DNA of 64,000 bases from Alphaproteobacteria bacterium (GTDB taxonomy: Bacteria; Pseudomonadota; Alphaproteobacteria; Rhodospirillales; Rhodospirillaceae), in assembly GCA_030604885.1 (NCBI GenBank), contig JAUVUZ010000016.1, positions 1-64,000 on the forward strand. Reading direction: 5' to 3'. The notes under the pieces were generated by a model. That model worked only from the letters and a program-made list of their open reading frames with translations. It was not told the origin of the DNA and ran no database searches. Positions 42,314 through 51,840 of the stretch are shown in pieces (the first letter of the stretch is position 1; each line of letters starts with the position of its first letter). The translations under genes were made by a program, and so were the position numbers.

Positions 42314-43767
42314 TAGACGTTCTCCCCTCGGATCACTTTGGCGGTGCGGAAGAGGATTTCGATGTCGAGGAACAGCGACCAGTGTTCCATGTAGTAGAGG
42401 TCCGCCTCGACGCGGCGGCGGATCTTCTCCTCGGTGTCGGTTTCGCCGCGCCAGCCGAGCACCTGCGCCCAGCCGGTGATGCCGGGCTTGACCTTGTGGC
42501 GCGCCGCGTATTCGTGGACCACTTCCTCGAACAGGCGGCCGGCGGCCTTGGTGTTGACGGCGTGGGGGCGCGGCCCGACCAGCGACATCTCGCCCGAGAT
42601 CACGTTGAACAGCTGCGGCAGCTCGTCGAGGCTGGTGCGGCGCAGGAACGCGCCGACGCGGGTGACGCGCGGGTCGCTCTTGGTGGTCTGCACGTCGCAG
42701 TCGGCGTCGGAGCGGTCGTGATACATGGTGCGGAACTTGAACACCGAGATCAGCGAGTTGTTGTAGCCGTAGCGGTTCTGGCGGAACAGCACCGGGCCTT
42801 TGCTGTCGAGCTTGATCGCGATCGCGCAGACCGCCATCACCGGCAGCGCCACCGCCATGATGCCGAGGCCGAGGATCAGGTCCTCGGCGCGCTTCAGCAG
42901 CGCGCCCCATTCGCTGATCGGCTTGCGGTAGATGTTGTAGACCGGAATGCCGTCCACCGACGAGAAGCCGGTGTCGAGGAAATGCAGGCTGATGCCGTCG
43001 GGCGCCATCCGCACGTTGCAGGGGATCACCTTGAGCTGTTCGAGGATGCCGAGCAGCCGCGCCTCCGCGTGCCAGGGCAGGGCGACGAGGATTTCGTCCA
43101 CCCGGTGGTCGCGGGCGAAGGCGATCAGGTCGGCCACCGTGCCGGTGATCGGCAGCGATCCGACCGCCTGCTGCAGGCGCGCCTTGCGGTCGTCGAAGAT
43201 GCCGATCACGCGGGTCCAGGGTTCGCGCTGCTCGCGCAGCTGCGCCAGCAGCCGCTGGCCGGATTTGCCCGCGCCCACCACCGCGATGTTGCGGGCGATG
43301 CTGCCGCGCTCGGCGGCGGAGATCAGCAGGGTGTGCACGCCGACGCGGATCAGGCACATCGTCATCGCGCCGAGGCTGACGATGTTGATCGGGCCGTCCC
43401 ACGGCCAGGCGAACAGCGCGGCGAGGTCGAGCGCCCACAGCACCGCGCACTCCACCAGCGCGATGGCGAGGCCGTTGACCATGATGTAGGTGAGCTGGGA
43501 GGTGATGTTGGACAGCCGCGAGGCGCGATAGGCGCCGGAGGCGAACATCAGGTAGAGCAGGCTGCCCGCGAACAGGCCGTCGGTGATCTTCCAGACCCGT
43601 GCCGCCTCGGGCGGGGCGGCCTCGGCCTGGGTGTAGGAGAGGACGAAGAAGGCCGACATCGCCGCCAGATCGAGCAACGCCACCAGCGTGACCACGGTGG
43701 CGCTGTTGAGGCTCAGGCTGCGCTTGAAGGCTTCGGCGCGGGTCGTCTCGGTTACGATCTGATGCAT
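42310..43767 (-). CDS. Undecaprenyl-phosphate glucose phosphotransferase (GumD/WcaJ-like)
   Basis: A 485-residue polyisoprenyl-phosphate hexose-1-phosphate transferase that starts repeat-unit assembly by loading glucose-1-phosphate on the lipid carrier. Four N-terminal membrane segments are followed by a CoA-binding-like cytoplasmic domain ([17 protein letters not shown]) and the C-terminal catalytic domain with [56 protein letters not shown] (cited in part) and [10 protein letters not shown], all standard. It leads a minus-strand pair with the exosortase, the coding ends overlapping. Confidence 0.93.
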   Translation of the reverse strand: MHQIVTETTRAEAFKRSLSLNSATVVTLVALLDLAAMSAFFVLSYTQAEAAPPEAARVWKITDGLFAGSLLYLMFASGAYRASRLSNITSQLTYIMVNGLAIALVECAVLWALDLAALFAWPWDGPINIVSLGAMTMCLIRVGVHTLLISAAERGSIARNIAVVGAGKSGQRLLAQLREQREPWTRVIGIFDDRKARLQQAVGSLPITGTVADLIAFARDHRVDEILVALPWHAEARLLGILEQLKVIPCNVRMAPDGISLHFLDTGFSSVDGIPVYNIYRKPISEWGALLKRAEDLILGLGIMAVALPVMAVCAIAIKLDSKGPVLFRQNRYGYNNSLISVFKFRTMYHDRSDADCDVQTTKSDPRVTRVGAFLRRTSLDELPQLFNVISGEMSLVGPRPHAVNTKAAGRLFEEVVHEYAARHKVKPGITGWAQVLGWRGETDTEEKIRRRVEADLYYMEHWSLFLDIEILFRTAKVIRGENVY

Positions 43768-44259
43768 GTCTCCACCGGCGTTTTCTCAGATGTCGCACGC
43801 GGATCCCGGCCCCAGGGCGGGAGACTCGCGTCGGATGCCGTCTTCGACCACTCGCATTCGAAAAGCGCGCCCGCGCGTATTCAGCGGTTCCCCCCGAGGG
43901 TCCCGTCGGTTTGCCGCAAGCTTCGATCCGGACGAGGGGTCCGAAGCCTTGCGGGAGACGGGTCATTTCCAGAAAAAAGCCCGACCGGCCCTTGCAATTG
44001 CCGGTCAGGAGCATTCATCCAGTATATGCGCCCGCCAAAAGGCATTTCAACCATCCCACCGTGACGGGTTCCTGACAGTGCCGATCCTTCGTTTCTCTTC
44101 CGATCGACCGATGCCGCGCCCGGAGAAGTCGCGTTTTCGCGCCTTCGCCCGGGCGCGCGCCTAGCCGCCGTTCCGGACGGCGGCCCGGCATGCGTCGCGC
44201 TCGGAGGTGCGGGGTCCGTGTGGTCTCGGTCCGTCGACGGCAATCTCGGAGCAGCGACC
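43768..44259. promoter_or_regulatory. Divergent region between GumD-like gene and prsT, with terminator-like hairpin
   Basis: 492 bases without a supportable gene. On the minus strand a 7-bp hairpin (43983-43989 GACCGGC with 44000-44006) with a ten-base loop is followed by GGGC and six T (complement of 43973-43978), i.e. a terminator-like structure 206 bases ahead of the GumD-like start. It could be a leader attenuator or the end of a small RNA. Otherwise I see only promoters to be expected for both genes. Confidence 0.55.
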
Positions 44260-46647
44260 ATGAGTCTACGCAAAGCGCGGTTCCTGTTGATGGCGTTCGG
44301 CATTGCCGCGCTCGTCGCGGGATGTTCCGACCCCGACCAGCGGGCGGCGAAATACATCGAGAGCGGCATGGAGTATCTCGCCCAGGGCCAATATGAAAAG
44401 GCCCGGGTGGAATTCAAGAACGCCGGGCGGATCAAGCCCACCGATCCCGAGATCCGCTTCCGCCTCGCGCTGGTGGACGAGGCGCAGGGCAACCTGCGCG
44501 CCGCGTTCGTGGGCTTCCGCGAGGCGGAGAACCAGAACCCGCGCTTCCGCCCGGCGCTGTTGAAGCTGTCCGAATACTACATGGCGGGCGAACGCTACGG
44601 CGAGGTGGAGAAGCGCCTCGCGATCGTCGCCGAGGACGCGCCCGACGACCCGGGCCTGCACGCGATCCGCGCGGCGCTGCACCTGCGGCGCGGCCAGCAC
44701 CAGGAGGCCGAGGCCGAGGCCCGCACCGCCCTCGCCAAGGATCCGGGCCACGCCGGGGCGATCGCCGTGCTCACCGGCCTATACACCGCGATGGAACAGC
44801 CCGAGAAGGCGGTGGGCATTCTCGAGGAGGGGATCAAGCGCCACCCGCGCGACATGTCGCTGCTGCAGCTGCGCGTGACCCTCTACCGCAAGCTCGGCGA
44901 CATCGACAAGGCCGCCGCCGCCTACGACGCCCTGTTCGCGCTGCGCCCCGCCGACCCGGGCCTGCGCGCCGAGCTGGGGCGGATGCTGGTGGCCGCCAAC
45001 CGCCCCGACGCGGCGGAACAGGCGCTGCGCGCCGGAATCGCCGCCCAGCCCGCCAATCAGCAGATGAAAAGCCAGCTGATCGCCTTCCTCAACGAGGTGC
45101 GCGGCACCCCGGCGGCGGAGGCCGAGGTGCGCAAGCTGATCGAGGCGGAGCCGGGCAACAACACCTACAGCTTCTGGCTGGCGGAAATCCGCTTGCGCCA
45201 GGGCGACGTGGACGGCGCGGTGGCCACCCTCGACCGGGTGATCGCGCAGCAGAAGACCGAACCCGGCGGCCTCACCGCGCGGGCGATGCTGGCGCAGATC
45301 AATCTCGGCCGCGGCGACCGCGAAACCGCCGAGCGCCTGGTGTCGGAAGTGCTCGCCCGCGCCCCCACCAACCCGGAGGCGCTCTACATGCGCGCCTCGC
45401 TGGCGTTCGAGCGCGGCGACAGCCAGAGCACCGTCACCGACATCCGCACCATCCTGCGCGACAACCCGCGCTCCACCCGCGTCTATCAGCTCCTCGCCGA
45501 GGCGCTGTTGCAGCAGGGGCGCCGCGACCTCGCCATCGAAACCCTCAACCAGTTCCTCGACCTCGCCCCCGACAACCGGGTGGCGCAGGTGCGCCTGGCG
45601 CAGCTCCACCACGTCAACGGCGACACCAACCGCGCGCTGGTGATGCTGCGCTCGGTGACCGAGGCGGAGCCGGAGTTCGCGGTGGCGTGGGAGACCCGCG
45701 CCCGGCTGGCGATCGAGATGAAGGACTGGCAGGCCGCCGAGATGGCGATCGGCAAGCTCGGCGCACTCGAAGGCCAGGGGCGGCTCGCCCGCTATCTCGA
45801 AGGCGAGGTGCTCGCCGGAACCGGCAAGTCGGAGGAGGCGGTGAAGGTGTTCACCGAGGTGATCGACGCCGATCCCAACGACCCGGTCTCCGAGCGCGCG
45901 GTGATCGCGCTGATGCCGGTGCAGAAGAGGCTCGGCCGCACCGACGACGCCACCCGCCACCTGGAAAGCCTCAATCTCAGCAACCCGATGTCGCTGACCG
46001 TGCTGGCCGAGGCCCACGCCACCCGCGGGCGCCTCGACGCGGCGGCGGCGGCGGTGGAAAAGGCGCTGGCGCAGTCGCCGACGCGGCCGGACCCCTACAT
46101 CCTGCGCGCCCGGCTCTACATCACCGAGAACCAGCGCATCCCCGCCGCCGATATCCTCCAGCGCGGCATCGGCGCGGTTCCGGCGGATTTGCAGATGCCG
46201 CTGATGCTCGCCGACCTCTATGCGCAGATGGGCCGGGTTCCCGACGCCATCGGCCTCTACGAGGCGACGCTGCAGCGCAACCCGGGGCTGGACGTGGCCG
46301 CCAACAACATGGCGCAGTTGATCGCCGACCACCAATACGGCGACCCGGCGGCCCTCGAAAAGGCGCGGCGCGTCGCCGAGCGCTTCATCCAGGCGCAGAA
46401 CCCGCTGTATCAGGATACCCTGGCGTGGGTCTACGTGCGCCAGGGGCAATACGAGCAGGCGCTGCCGATCTTCGCCCGCGTCACCGCCAACGCCAACCTG
46501 CCGCGCCAGATCCACTACCACTACGGCAAGGCGCTGATGCTGGCGGGCGACAAGGCGGGCGCGAAAAAGCAGCTCGAAATCGCGGTCAAGGACGCGCGGC
46601 CGTATCCCGGACTGGACGACGCCAGGCAGTTGCTCGGCACCCTCTGA
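44260..46647 (+). CDS. prsT: PrsT: TPR-repeat lipoprotein of PEP-CTERM/exosortase systems
   Basis: A 795-residue lipoprotein. The signal ends in the lipobox LVAGC with Cys22. The mature protein is at least fifteen TPR-like helix pairs (first one EYLAQGQYEKARVEFKNAGRIKPTDPEIRFRLA, in part) and ends DARPYPGLDDARQLLGTL. It matches the family known as the PEP-CTERM system TPR-repeat protein PrsT, found with exosortases and polysaccharide genes, thought to be a periplasmic scaffold. Aspartate is absent at +2 (Ser follows Cys), so outer-membrane sorting is likely. ATG 44260 has GGAG eight bases ahead. Confidence 0.9.
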   Translation: MSLRKARFLLMAFGIAALVAGCSDPDQRAAKYIESGMEYLAQGQYEKARVEFKNAGRIKPTDPEIRFRLALVDEAQGNLRAAFVGFREAENQNPRFRPALLKLSEYYMAGERYGEVEKRLAIVAEDAPDDPGLHAIRAALHLRRGQHQEAEAEARTALAKDPGHAGAIAVLTGLYTAMEQPEKAVGILEEGIKRHPRDMSLLQLRVTLYRKLGDIDKAAAAYDALFALRPADPGLRAELGRMLVAANRPDAAEQALRAGIAAQPANQQMKSQLIAFLNEVRGTPAAEAEVRKLIEAEPGNNTYSFWLAEIRLRQGDVDGAVATLDRVIAQQKTEPGGLTARAMLAQINLGRGDRETAERLVSEVLARAPTNPEALYMRASLAFERGDSQSTVTDIRTILRDNPRSTRVYQLLAEALLQQGRRDLAIETLNQFLDLAPDNRVAQVRLAQLHHVNGDTNRALVMLRSVTEAEPEFAVAWETRARLAIEMKDWQAAEMAIGKLGALEGQGRLARYLEGEVLAGTGKSEEAVKVFTEVIDADPNDPVSERAVIALMPVQKRLGRTDDATRHLESLNLSNPMSLTVLAEAHATRGRLDAAAAAVEKALAQSPTRPDPYILRARLYITENQRIPAADILQRGIGAVPADLQMPLMLADLYAQMGRVPDAIGLYEATLQRNPGLDVAANNMAQLIADHQYGDPAALEKARRVAERFIQAQNPLYQDTLAWVYVRQGQYEQALPIFARVTANANLPRQIHYHYGKALMLAGDKAGAKKQLEIAVKDARPYPGLDDARQLLGTL

Positions 46648-46665
46648 GCGGCGCGGCACCACCGG

Positions 46666-46689
46666 CGGCGGGGGCTTCGGCCCCCGCCG
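46666..46689. terminator. UUCG-loop hairpin after prsT
   Basis: A 10-bp perfect stem (46666-46675, 46680-46689) closed by the extra-stable C(TTCG)G tetraloop, 18 bases after the prsT stop. No T-run follows, so it is a probable terminator or RNA 3'-end stabiliser. Confidence 0.7.
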
Positions 46690-46826
46690 TTCGCATGTCC
46701 GCGCGCGGAATGGGCGCGGGTGCCTTGCAATGTTACGCTCCGTGCATAAATCCTGACATAAAACAATGATTTGCGGCAGCGCCGCGGACGAACCGAAGCT
46801 GGAGCCACCCCGCCTGGAGGCCGCCC

Positions 46827-47612
46827 GTGCCGGTGTTCACCGTCGCCTATCTGCTGTTCCTGGTCGCGCCGATCCTGCTGCTGCTGGTCGGCTCGGTGGG
46901 CGGGGCGTGGACCAACACCCTGCTGCCCGAAGGCTTCACCACCGAGTGGTACCGCAACGTCTGGGACGACGGCAGCTTCCGCCGCGCCTTCGTCGTCAGC
47001 CTGTGGGTGTGCCTCGCCACCTGCGCCGCCACCGCCGCCATCGGCCTGCCGCTCGCCTACGGCATCTACGGCGCCGCCCGGCGGGGGGTGAAGATCGCCG
47101 CGCGCCTGCTCTACCTGATGCCGGTGGCGGCGCCGCCCTTGGTGCTGGGGTTCGGCTTCATCCTGGTGTTCTCGTCGGACCAGTTGCCGTTCCTCGGCGC
47201 GCCGTGGCTGCTGGTATGCGGCCACGTGGTGCTGACGCTCCCCTACCTGATGCAGACCCTGGTGGCCGACATGCGCCACCTCGACCTCGGCTCCCTCGAA
47301 CGGGCGGCGGAGAGCCTGGGCGCCGGGTTCGCGCAGCGGTTCTTCGGCGTGGTGGTGCCGAGCCTGCGGCATTCCCTCGCCTCGGGGCTGATCATGGTGG
47401 CGGCGCTGTCGATCGGCGAGTTCCAGCTCTCCAACCTGATCGCCGGGTTCCTCTCGCGCCCCTATCCGGTGGTGCTGCTGCAGGCGTTCTACGGCGCCAC
47501 CGGGTTCGCCTGCGCCGCCACGGTGATCCTGCTGGCGCTGGCGCTGCTCTCGGGCGCGGCGGCGGGGGCGGCGGGGCGCGGGCGCGTCGGCGCCGTGGGA
47601 GGGCGGCCATGA
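46827..47612 (+). CDS. ABC transporter permease (PotC/AfuB-like, second permease)
   Basis: A 261-residue membrane subunit with six hydrophobic segments and the EAA-like loop LERAAESLGAGFAQRFFGVVVPSLRHSLASG. This is the type found in spermidine, iron(III), thiamine and phosphonate importers. GTG 46827 was chosen: GGAGG lies six bases before. It precedes the ATPase gene, which starts in its stop codon. It is shorter and divergent from the other permease of this operon (49792), so the importer is likely a heterodimer. Confidence 0.88.
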   Translation: MPVFTVAYLLFLVAPILLLLVGSVGGAWTNTLLPEGFTTEWYRNVWDDGSFRRAFVVSLWVCLATCAATAAIGLPLAYGIYGAARRGVKIAARLLYLMPVAAPPLVLGFGFILVFSSDQLPFLGAPWLLVCGHVVLTLPYLMQTLVADMRHLDLGSLERAAESLGAGFAQRFFGVVVPSLRHSLASGLIMVAALSIGEFQLSNLIAGFLSRPYPVVLLQAFYGATGFACAATVILLALALLSGAAAGAAGRGRVGAVGGRP

Positions 47613-48664
47613 GCATCGCGATTTCCGGCCTGGAATTCCGCTATTCCGGCTCCGGCGCGGGCGTTTCGGGCATCGACCTCGACGTGCCGCCGGGGGCGTT
47701 CTGCGCGGTGATCGGCCCCTCCGGCTGCGGCAAGACCACGCTCCTGCAACTGGTGGCGGGGTTCCTGCGCCCGGCGGCGGGGCGGATCGCGCTTTCGGGG
47801 GTGGACGTGGCCGACGTGCCGCCCAAGGACCGCAACGTCGGCGTGGTGTTCCAGAACTACGCCCTGTTCCCCCACATGACCGCCCTCGAAAACGTCGCCT
47901 ATCCCCTGAAGCTGCGCGGCGTGCCCGCCGCCGAGCGCCGCGCCCGCGCGGGCGAGGCGCTGGAGAAGGCGCACCTCTCCGCCTTCGCCGAGCGCCGCCC
48001 GGGGCAGTTGTCGGGCGGCCAGCAGCAGCGCGTGGCGCTGGCGCGGGCGCTGGTGTTCCGGCCGCGCGCGCTGCTGCTCGACGAACCGCTCTCGGCCCTC
48101 GACGCCGCCCACCGCGCGGCGATGCGCGACGAGATCCGCGCGGTGCAGCGGGAGCACGGCATCGCCACCCTCCACGTCACCCACGATCAGGAGGAGGCGC
48201 TCTCGATCGCCGACATGGTGGCGGTGATGGAGGGCGGAAAGCTCCTGCAATTGGCGCCGCCGCGCGAACTCTACGACCGGCCGGTCAACCGCTTCGTCGC
48301 CGGGTTCGTCGGCCACGCCAACCTGTTCGATGCGCGGGTGGCGGGAGGCATGCTGGAAACCCCGGTGGGGCCGCTCGCCACCCGCGACCCGCTGCCGCCC
48401 GAGGGCGCGGCGGTCACGGTGCTGGTGCGCCCCGAGGCGCTGGAGCCGATTTCCGAGGCCCACGTCGCCGAGGCGGTGGCGAAGGACGACGGCGCCCTGG
48501 TGCTGATGGGGTCGGTGACGCGCGACCGCTTCCTCGGCTCGCTGCGGCGCTTCGACCTGGCGGTGCGGGGCGGCACGATTCTCGGCGAGACCAGTTCGCA
48601 GGCGCCGATCGTGGGCGTGCGGGTGCCGCCCGGGGCGGTGCGGGTGTTGCCGCCGGAGGCATGA
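47609..48664 (+). CDS. ABC transporter ATP-binding protein (PotA/FbpC-like)
   Basis: A 351-residue ATPase. Walker A is [11 protein letters not shown] near residue 36, the Q-loop region [16 protein letters not shown], signature [15 protein letters not shown] near 134, Walker [12 protein letters not shown], switch VTHDQEEAL. The last 110 residues are a TOBE-type regulatory domain ([11 protein letters not shown]). This architecture marks polyamine/iron/thiamine-type importers. The ATG overlaps the permease stop. Confidence 0.94.
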   Translation: MSIAISGLEFRYSGSGAGVSGIDLDVPPGAFCAVIGPSGCGKTTLLQLVAGFLRPAAGRIALSGVDVADVPPKDRNVGVVFQNYALFPHMTALENVAYPLKLRGVPAAERRARAGEALEKAHLSAFAERRPGQLSGGQQQRVALARALVFRPRALLLDEPLSALDAAHRAAMRDEIRAVQREHGIATLHVTHDQEEALSIADMVAVMEGGKLLQLAPPRELYDRPVNRFVAGFVGHANLFDARVAGGMLETPVGPLATRDPLPPEGAAVTVLVRPEALEPISEAHVAEAVAKDDGALVLMGSVTRDRFLGSLRRFDLAVRGGTILGETSSQAPIVGVRVPPGAVRVLPPEA

Positions 48665-48717
48665 GCCGAGGGCGGGCGTGTGGGTAACAACGATCAACGC
48701 AACGGGAGGACCCCCCG

Positions 48718-49782
48718 ATGAAACGTCTGATGATCGCCGCGTGCGTCTCCGCCGCCCTCGCCGGACCGGCGCTGGCGCTGGAAGGGCCGGAGCTGTACCC
48801 CGGCGAGGCCGAGCTCTACAAGGCGGCGGAAAAGGAAGGGCTGGTGGTGTCCTTCGACACCGGGCCGACCTGGGCCAACTGGGCCGCCCAGTTCGCCGGG
48901 TTCAAGAAGCGCTATCCCGGCGTCGAGATGACCTACAACGACCTCGGCTCCGCCGCCACCGTGGTGGCGCTCGACAAGGCGCGCAACCGCCCGCAGGCGG
49001 ACACCGCGTACTACTTCGCCGCCTCCGCCATCGACGCGGTGGCGAAGGACGTGGTGGCGCCGTTCAAGCCGGTCAACTTCGACACCCTGCCGGAGGTGTG
49101 GCGCGATCCGGAGGGCAAGTGGTTCACCATCCACAGCCTCACCATCGCCTTCGTCGTCAACACCAAGCTGGTGAAGAACCCGCCGCAAAGCTGGGCCGAC
49201 CTGCTGAAGCCCGAATACAAGAACACCGTGGTCTACCTCGACCCGCGCTCGGCCGGGGTGGGGCAGGTGACGGTGCTGGCCGCCAACTTCGGCAACGGCG
49301 GCACCATGGACGACGTCACCCCCGGCGTCGACTACATGGGCAAGCTCCACAAGGCGGGCAACGTGCTGCGCGTCGAGGGCACCACGCCCTACGCCAAGTT
49401 CGTCAAGGGCGAGATTCCGATCTGGATCGCCTACGAGAACGACGGCCTCAAGGCGAAGTACACCGACGGCCTCGGCGACGGCGTCGCGGTGGTGATCCCC
49501 AAGGAGGCCTCGGCCGCCGCGCCCTATGGCATCAGCCTGGTGAAGAACGGGCCGAACCCCAACGCGGGTAAGCTCTGGCTCAACTACATCATGACCCAGG
49601 AGGGCCAGACCACCTTCGCCAAGGGCTTCGTGCGGCCCTCGGTGCCGGGGGTGCAACTGCCCGACGACGTCGCCGCCCGCCTGCCCGCCGCGCCCCAGGT
49701 CAAGCCGCTGGACGTGAAGGCCGCCGCCGCCAAAAAGGCCGAGATCGACGCGGGCTGGGCCAAGGCCGCGTTGGGCAAGTGA
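48718..49782 (+). CDS. ABC transporter extracellular substrate-binding protein (family 1)
   Basis: A 354-residue periplasmic binding protein with a Sec signal (cleaved after ALA, near residue 21). Motifs: LYKAAEKEGLVVSFDTGPTW at the start of the mature part, DLLKPEYKNTVVYLDPRSAGVG and WIAYENDGLKAKYTDGLGD. The pattern belongs to the group including iron(III), thiamine, 2-aminoethylphosphonate and spermidine binders; no ligand residue set is clear enough to choose. It is encoded between the ATPase and the other permease, 53 bases after the former. Confidence 0.88.
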   Translation: MKRLMIAACVSAALAGPALALEGPELYPGEAELYKAAEKEGLVVSFDTGPTWANWAAQFAGFKKRYPGVEMTYNDLGSAATVVALDKARNRPQADTAYYFAASAIDAVAKDVVAPFKPVNFDTLPEVWRDPEGKWFTIHSLTIAFVVNTKLVKNPPQSWADLLKPEYKNTVVYLDPRSAGVGQVTVLAANFGNGGTMDDVTPGVDYMGKLHKAGNVLRVEGTTPYAKFVKGEIPIWIAYENDGLKAKYTDGLGDGVAVVIPKEASAAAPYGISLVKNGPNPNAGKLWLNYIMTQEGQTTFAKGFVRPSVPGVQLPDDVAARLPAAPQVKPLDVKAAAAKKAEIDAGWAKAALGK

Positions 49783-49791
49783 GGTGACGCG

Positions 49792-50628
49792 ATGACGCCG
49801 CCCGCCCCCCGCAACGCCAGGCTGCTCTGGCTCGCCCTGCCCGGGGTGGGGGTGCTGGCGGCGTTCTTCGCCCTGCCGCTCGCCAGCGTGCTGGCGGAGG
49901 CGGCCAAGGGCGACGCCCTGGCGCGGTTGTTCGCCGCGCCCGAGTTCCTCGACGCGCTCCTCGCCTCGCTCTGGCTGGGGGCGCGGGCGGCGGCGCTGTC
50001 GCTGGTGGTGGGGATCGGCGTGGCCGCCCATCTCGCCACCGTGTCGCCGCGCCTGCGCGCCGCGCTTCAGGTGCTGATCGCGCTGCCGCTCACCTTCTCC
50101 GGCCTGATCGTCGCCTACGGCTTCATTCTGCTGCTCGGGCGCGCCGGGTTCCTCACCCTGCTGCTGGAAAAGCTCGGCGCCGATCCGGCGGCGATCGCGG
50201 GCGCGTTCTACGGCCCGCTGGGGCTGGTGCTCGCCTATTCCTACTATCTCACGCCGCGAGTGGTGCTGATGCTGCTGCCGGTGTTCCTCAACTTCGACCC
50301 CCGCCAGATGCAGGCGGCGGAAAGCCTGGGCGCGCCGCGTTGGCGGGCGTGGGTCGAGATCGTGCTGCCGCAGGTGGCGCCCACCTTCCTCGCGGCGTTC
50401 TGCCTCGTCGCGGCGGTGGCGGTGGGGGCTTACGGCACCGCGCTGGCGCTGGTGGGCACCCAGCTCAACATCCTGCCGCTCAGGCTCTATTCGCTGATTT
50501 CCGACGCCGGGGCGGATTTTCCGCTGGCCTCGGCGGTTTCGGTGCTGCTGCTGGCGGTGTGTTCGGCGATCATGGCGGTGGCGGAGATCGCCGCCGCCCG
50601 CTCGGAGGACGCCCATGTACGCCATTGA
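49792..50628 (+). CDS. ABC transporter permease (PotB/CysU-like, first permease)
   Basis: A 278-residue membrane subunit with six hydrophobic segments and the coupling loop MQAAESLGAPRWRAWVEIVLPQVAPTFLAAF. Partner of the permease at 46827. The stop lies 14 bases inside the LOG-like gene, so translation of that gene is probably tied to it. Confidence 0.9.
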   Translation: MTPPAPRNARLLWLALPGVGVLAAFFALPLASVLAEAAKGDALARLFAAPEFLDALLASLWLGARAAALSLVVGIGVAAHLATVSPRLRAALQVLIALPLTFSGLIVAYGFILLLGRAGFLTLLLEKLGADPAAIAGAFYGPLGLVLAYSYYLTPRVVLMLLPVFLNFDPRQMQAAESLGAPRWRAWVEIVLPQVAPTFLAAFCLVAAVAVGAYGTALALVGTQLNILPLRLYSLISDAGADFPLASAVSVLLLAVCSAIMAVAEIAAARSEDAHVRH

Positions 50629-51184
50629 TCCCCACGCCAACGCTCTGGTCGACCCGGCGCAGCCCGGCGCGGTGCCGATGGACGCGGCGGCCGCCCTGCT
50701 GTGGCTGCAACGCCGCAGCGGCCGCCCGGTGCGCGCGCCGGTGGGGGTGATCGGCCCGCGCGAGGAGGACCCGGCGCGCAACGCGGTGGCGGAGGCGGTG
50801 GGGCGGATGCTCGCCGGGTTCGGCTTCACCGTGATCTGCGGCGGCCGGGGCGGGGTGATGCAGGCGGTCTGCCGGGGCGCGGCGGAGGCGGGCGGGCTGA
50901 CCGTCGGCCTGCTGCCCGAACCCGATCCCGCCGCCGCCAATCCGTTCGTCGGGGTGCCGATCGCCACCGGCATCGGCGAGGCGCGCAACGCCATCATCGC
51001 CCAGGCGGCGGCGGTGCTGATCGTGATCGGCGACAGCTACGGCACCCTTTCCGAAGTCGCGCTCGGCCTGCGCTTCGGCAAGACCGTGCTGGGGCTGTGC
51101 GCGCCGCCGCCGGTGGCGGGCGTGGTGCGGCTCGACGGGGTCGAGGACCTGCCCGCCGCGCTCGCCCGCGCCCTAATCGGCTGA
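50615..51184 (+). CDS. LOG/SLOG-fold protein, TIGR00725 family
   Basis: A 189-residue Rossmann-like protein. Core motifs are VGVIGPREEDPARNAVAEAVGR, VICGGRGGVMQAVCRGAAEAGGLTVGLLP, IATGIGEARNAIIAQAAAVLIVIGDSYGTLSEVALGLRFGKTVLGL (in part). They match TIGR00725, related to LOG nucleotide-ribosyl hydrolases but with GDSYGTLSE where LOG enzymes have PGGxGTxxE. An extra 40-residue N-terminus precedes the core. Function is unproven; binding or cleaving a nucleotide-like ligand is the best guess. It begins within the permease gene (overlap 14 bases) with GGAGG ahead, as the last gene of the importer operon, and its end overlaps the convergent GNAT gene. Confidence 0.8.
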   Translation: MYAIDPHANALVDPAQPGAVPMDAAAALLWLQRRSGRPVRAPVGVIGPREEDPARNAVAEAVGRMLAGFGFTVICGGRGGVMQAVCRGAAEAGGLTVGLLPEPDPAAANPFVGVPIATGIGEARNAIIAQAAAVLIVIGDSYGTLSEVALGLRFGKTVLGLCAPPPVAGVVRLDGVEDLPAALARALIG

Positions 51185-51616
51185 ATAGGGCGTCAGCACC
51201 TTCTGCATCACCGCCACCGGGGTTTCGGCGTAGCCGATGCCGCCGTAGAAGCCCATCACGCCCCGGTTGGTCTGCCGCACCAGCAACTGGATCTTGGGAA
51301 TGCCGCGCGCCTCGACCCACTCCTCGGCGGCGGCGACGAGGGCGCGACCGATGCCTGCGCCGCGCCGCGCCGGGTCGGTGGCGAGGTAGTAGATCCAGCC
51401 GCGATGGCCGTCGTGGCCGACCATCGCCGCCCCCACCACCGCCGCGCCCTCCACCGCCAGCAGCACGTCGGACTCGGCGCGGCCCCGGGCGCGGTGGAAG
51501 TCGGCCAACGGGTCGTTGGTGGGCACCACCAGGTTGCAGGCGCGCCACAGCGCCACCACGGTTTCGGCTTCGTCGGCGCGGGCGGGGCGGATGGTCCAGG
51601 GCATTTCGGGCTCCAC
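51173..51616 (-). CDS. GNAT-family N-acetyltransferase (YpeA-like)
   Basis: A 147-residue GNAT enzyme. IRPARADEAETVVALWRAC is the N-terminal strand/helix, and the acetyl-CoA binding loop is LATDPARRGAGIGRALVAAAEEW near residue 88 (RxxGxG motif). GVMGFYGGIGYAE is the usual end motif. The YpeA group is small and acceptors are unknown. MPWTIRP at residue 5 may be the real start. The 3' end overlaps the convergent LOG-like gene by 12 bases. Confidence 0.88.
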   Translation of the reverse strand: MEPEMPWTIRPARADEAETVVALWRACNLVVPTNDPLADFHRARGRAESDVLLAVEGAAVVGAAMVGHDGHRGWIYYLATDPARRGAGIGRALVAAAEEWVEARGIPKIQLLVRQTNRGVMGFYGGIGYAETPVAVMQKVLTPYSAD

Positions 51617-51840
51617 GGCGGGGGGAGGATCATGCTACGGCAACCGGACGGGCGGCGTCTGCCGACGGATGGTGGAAATCGACGCGCCGAGGCCGCCCCG
51701 AGGGTTGTGCCGCCTTGAAAAAATCCGATTCCCCCGATACCTTTAGGGTATATCCAAAGGGCTGCCGGCCTCGTTCCGTTGGTATGGTGGCATGATCCGG
51801 TGCGCATCCGTGCCGGGCATTTCGAGGGGGCCTCTCCACC
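51617..51840. promoter_or_regulatory. Divergent region ahead of the monooxygenase gene
   Basis: 224 bases with no gene. An imperfect dyad GATACC-TTTA-GGGTATATC at 51736-51754, 87 bases ahead of the monooxygenase start, is AT-rich enough to be part of a promoter or operator. No better signal was found. Confidence 0.4.

Noticed and set aside
42314-44014. Possible fusion of the exosortase frame with an N-terminal 567-residue extension.
   Set aside because: The extension is a shifted reading of the GumD-like gene; a TTG with a good ribosome-binding site overlaps that gene's stop.
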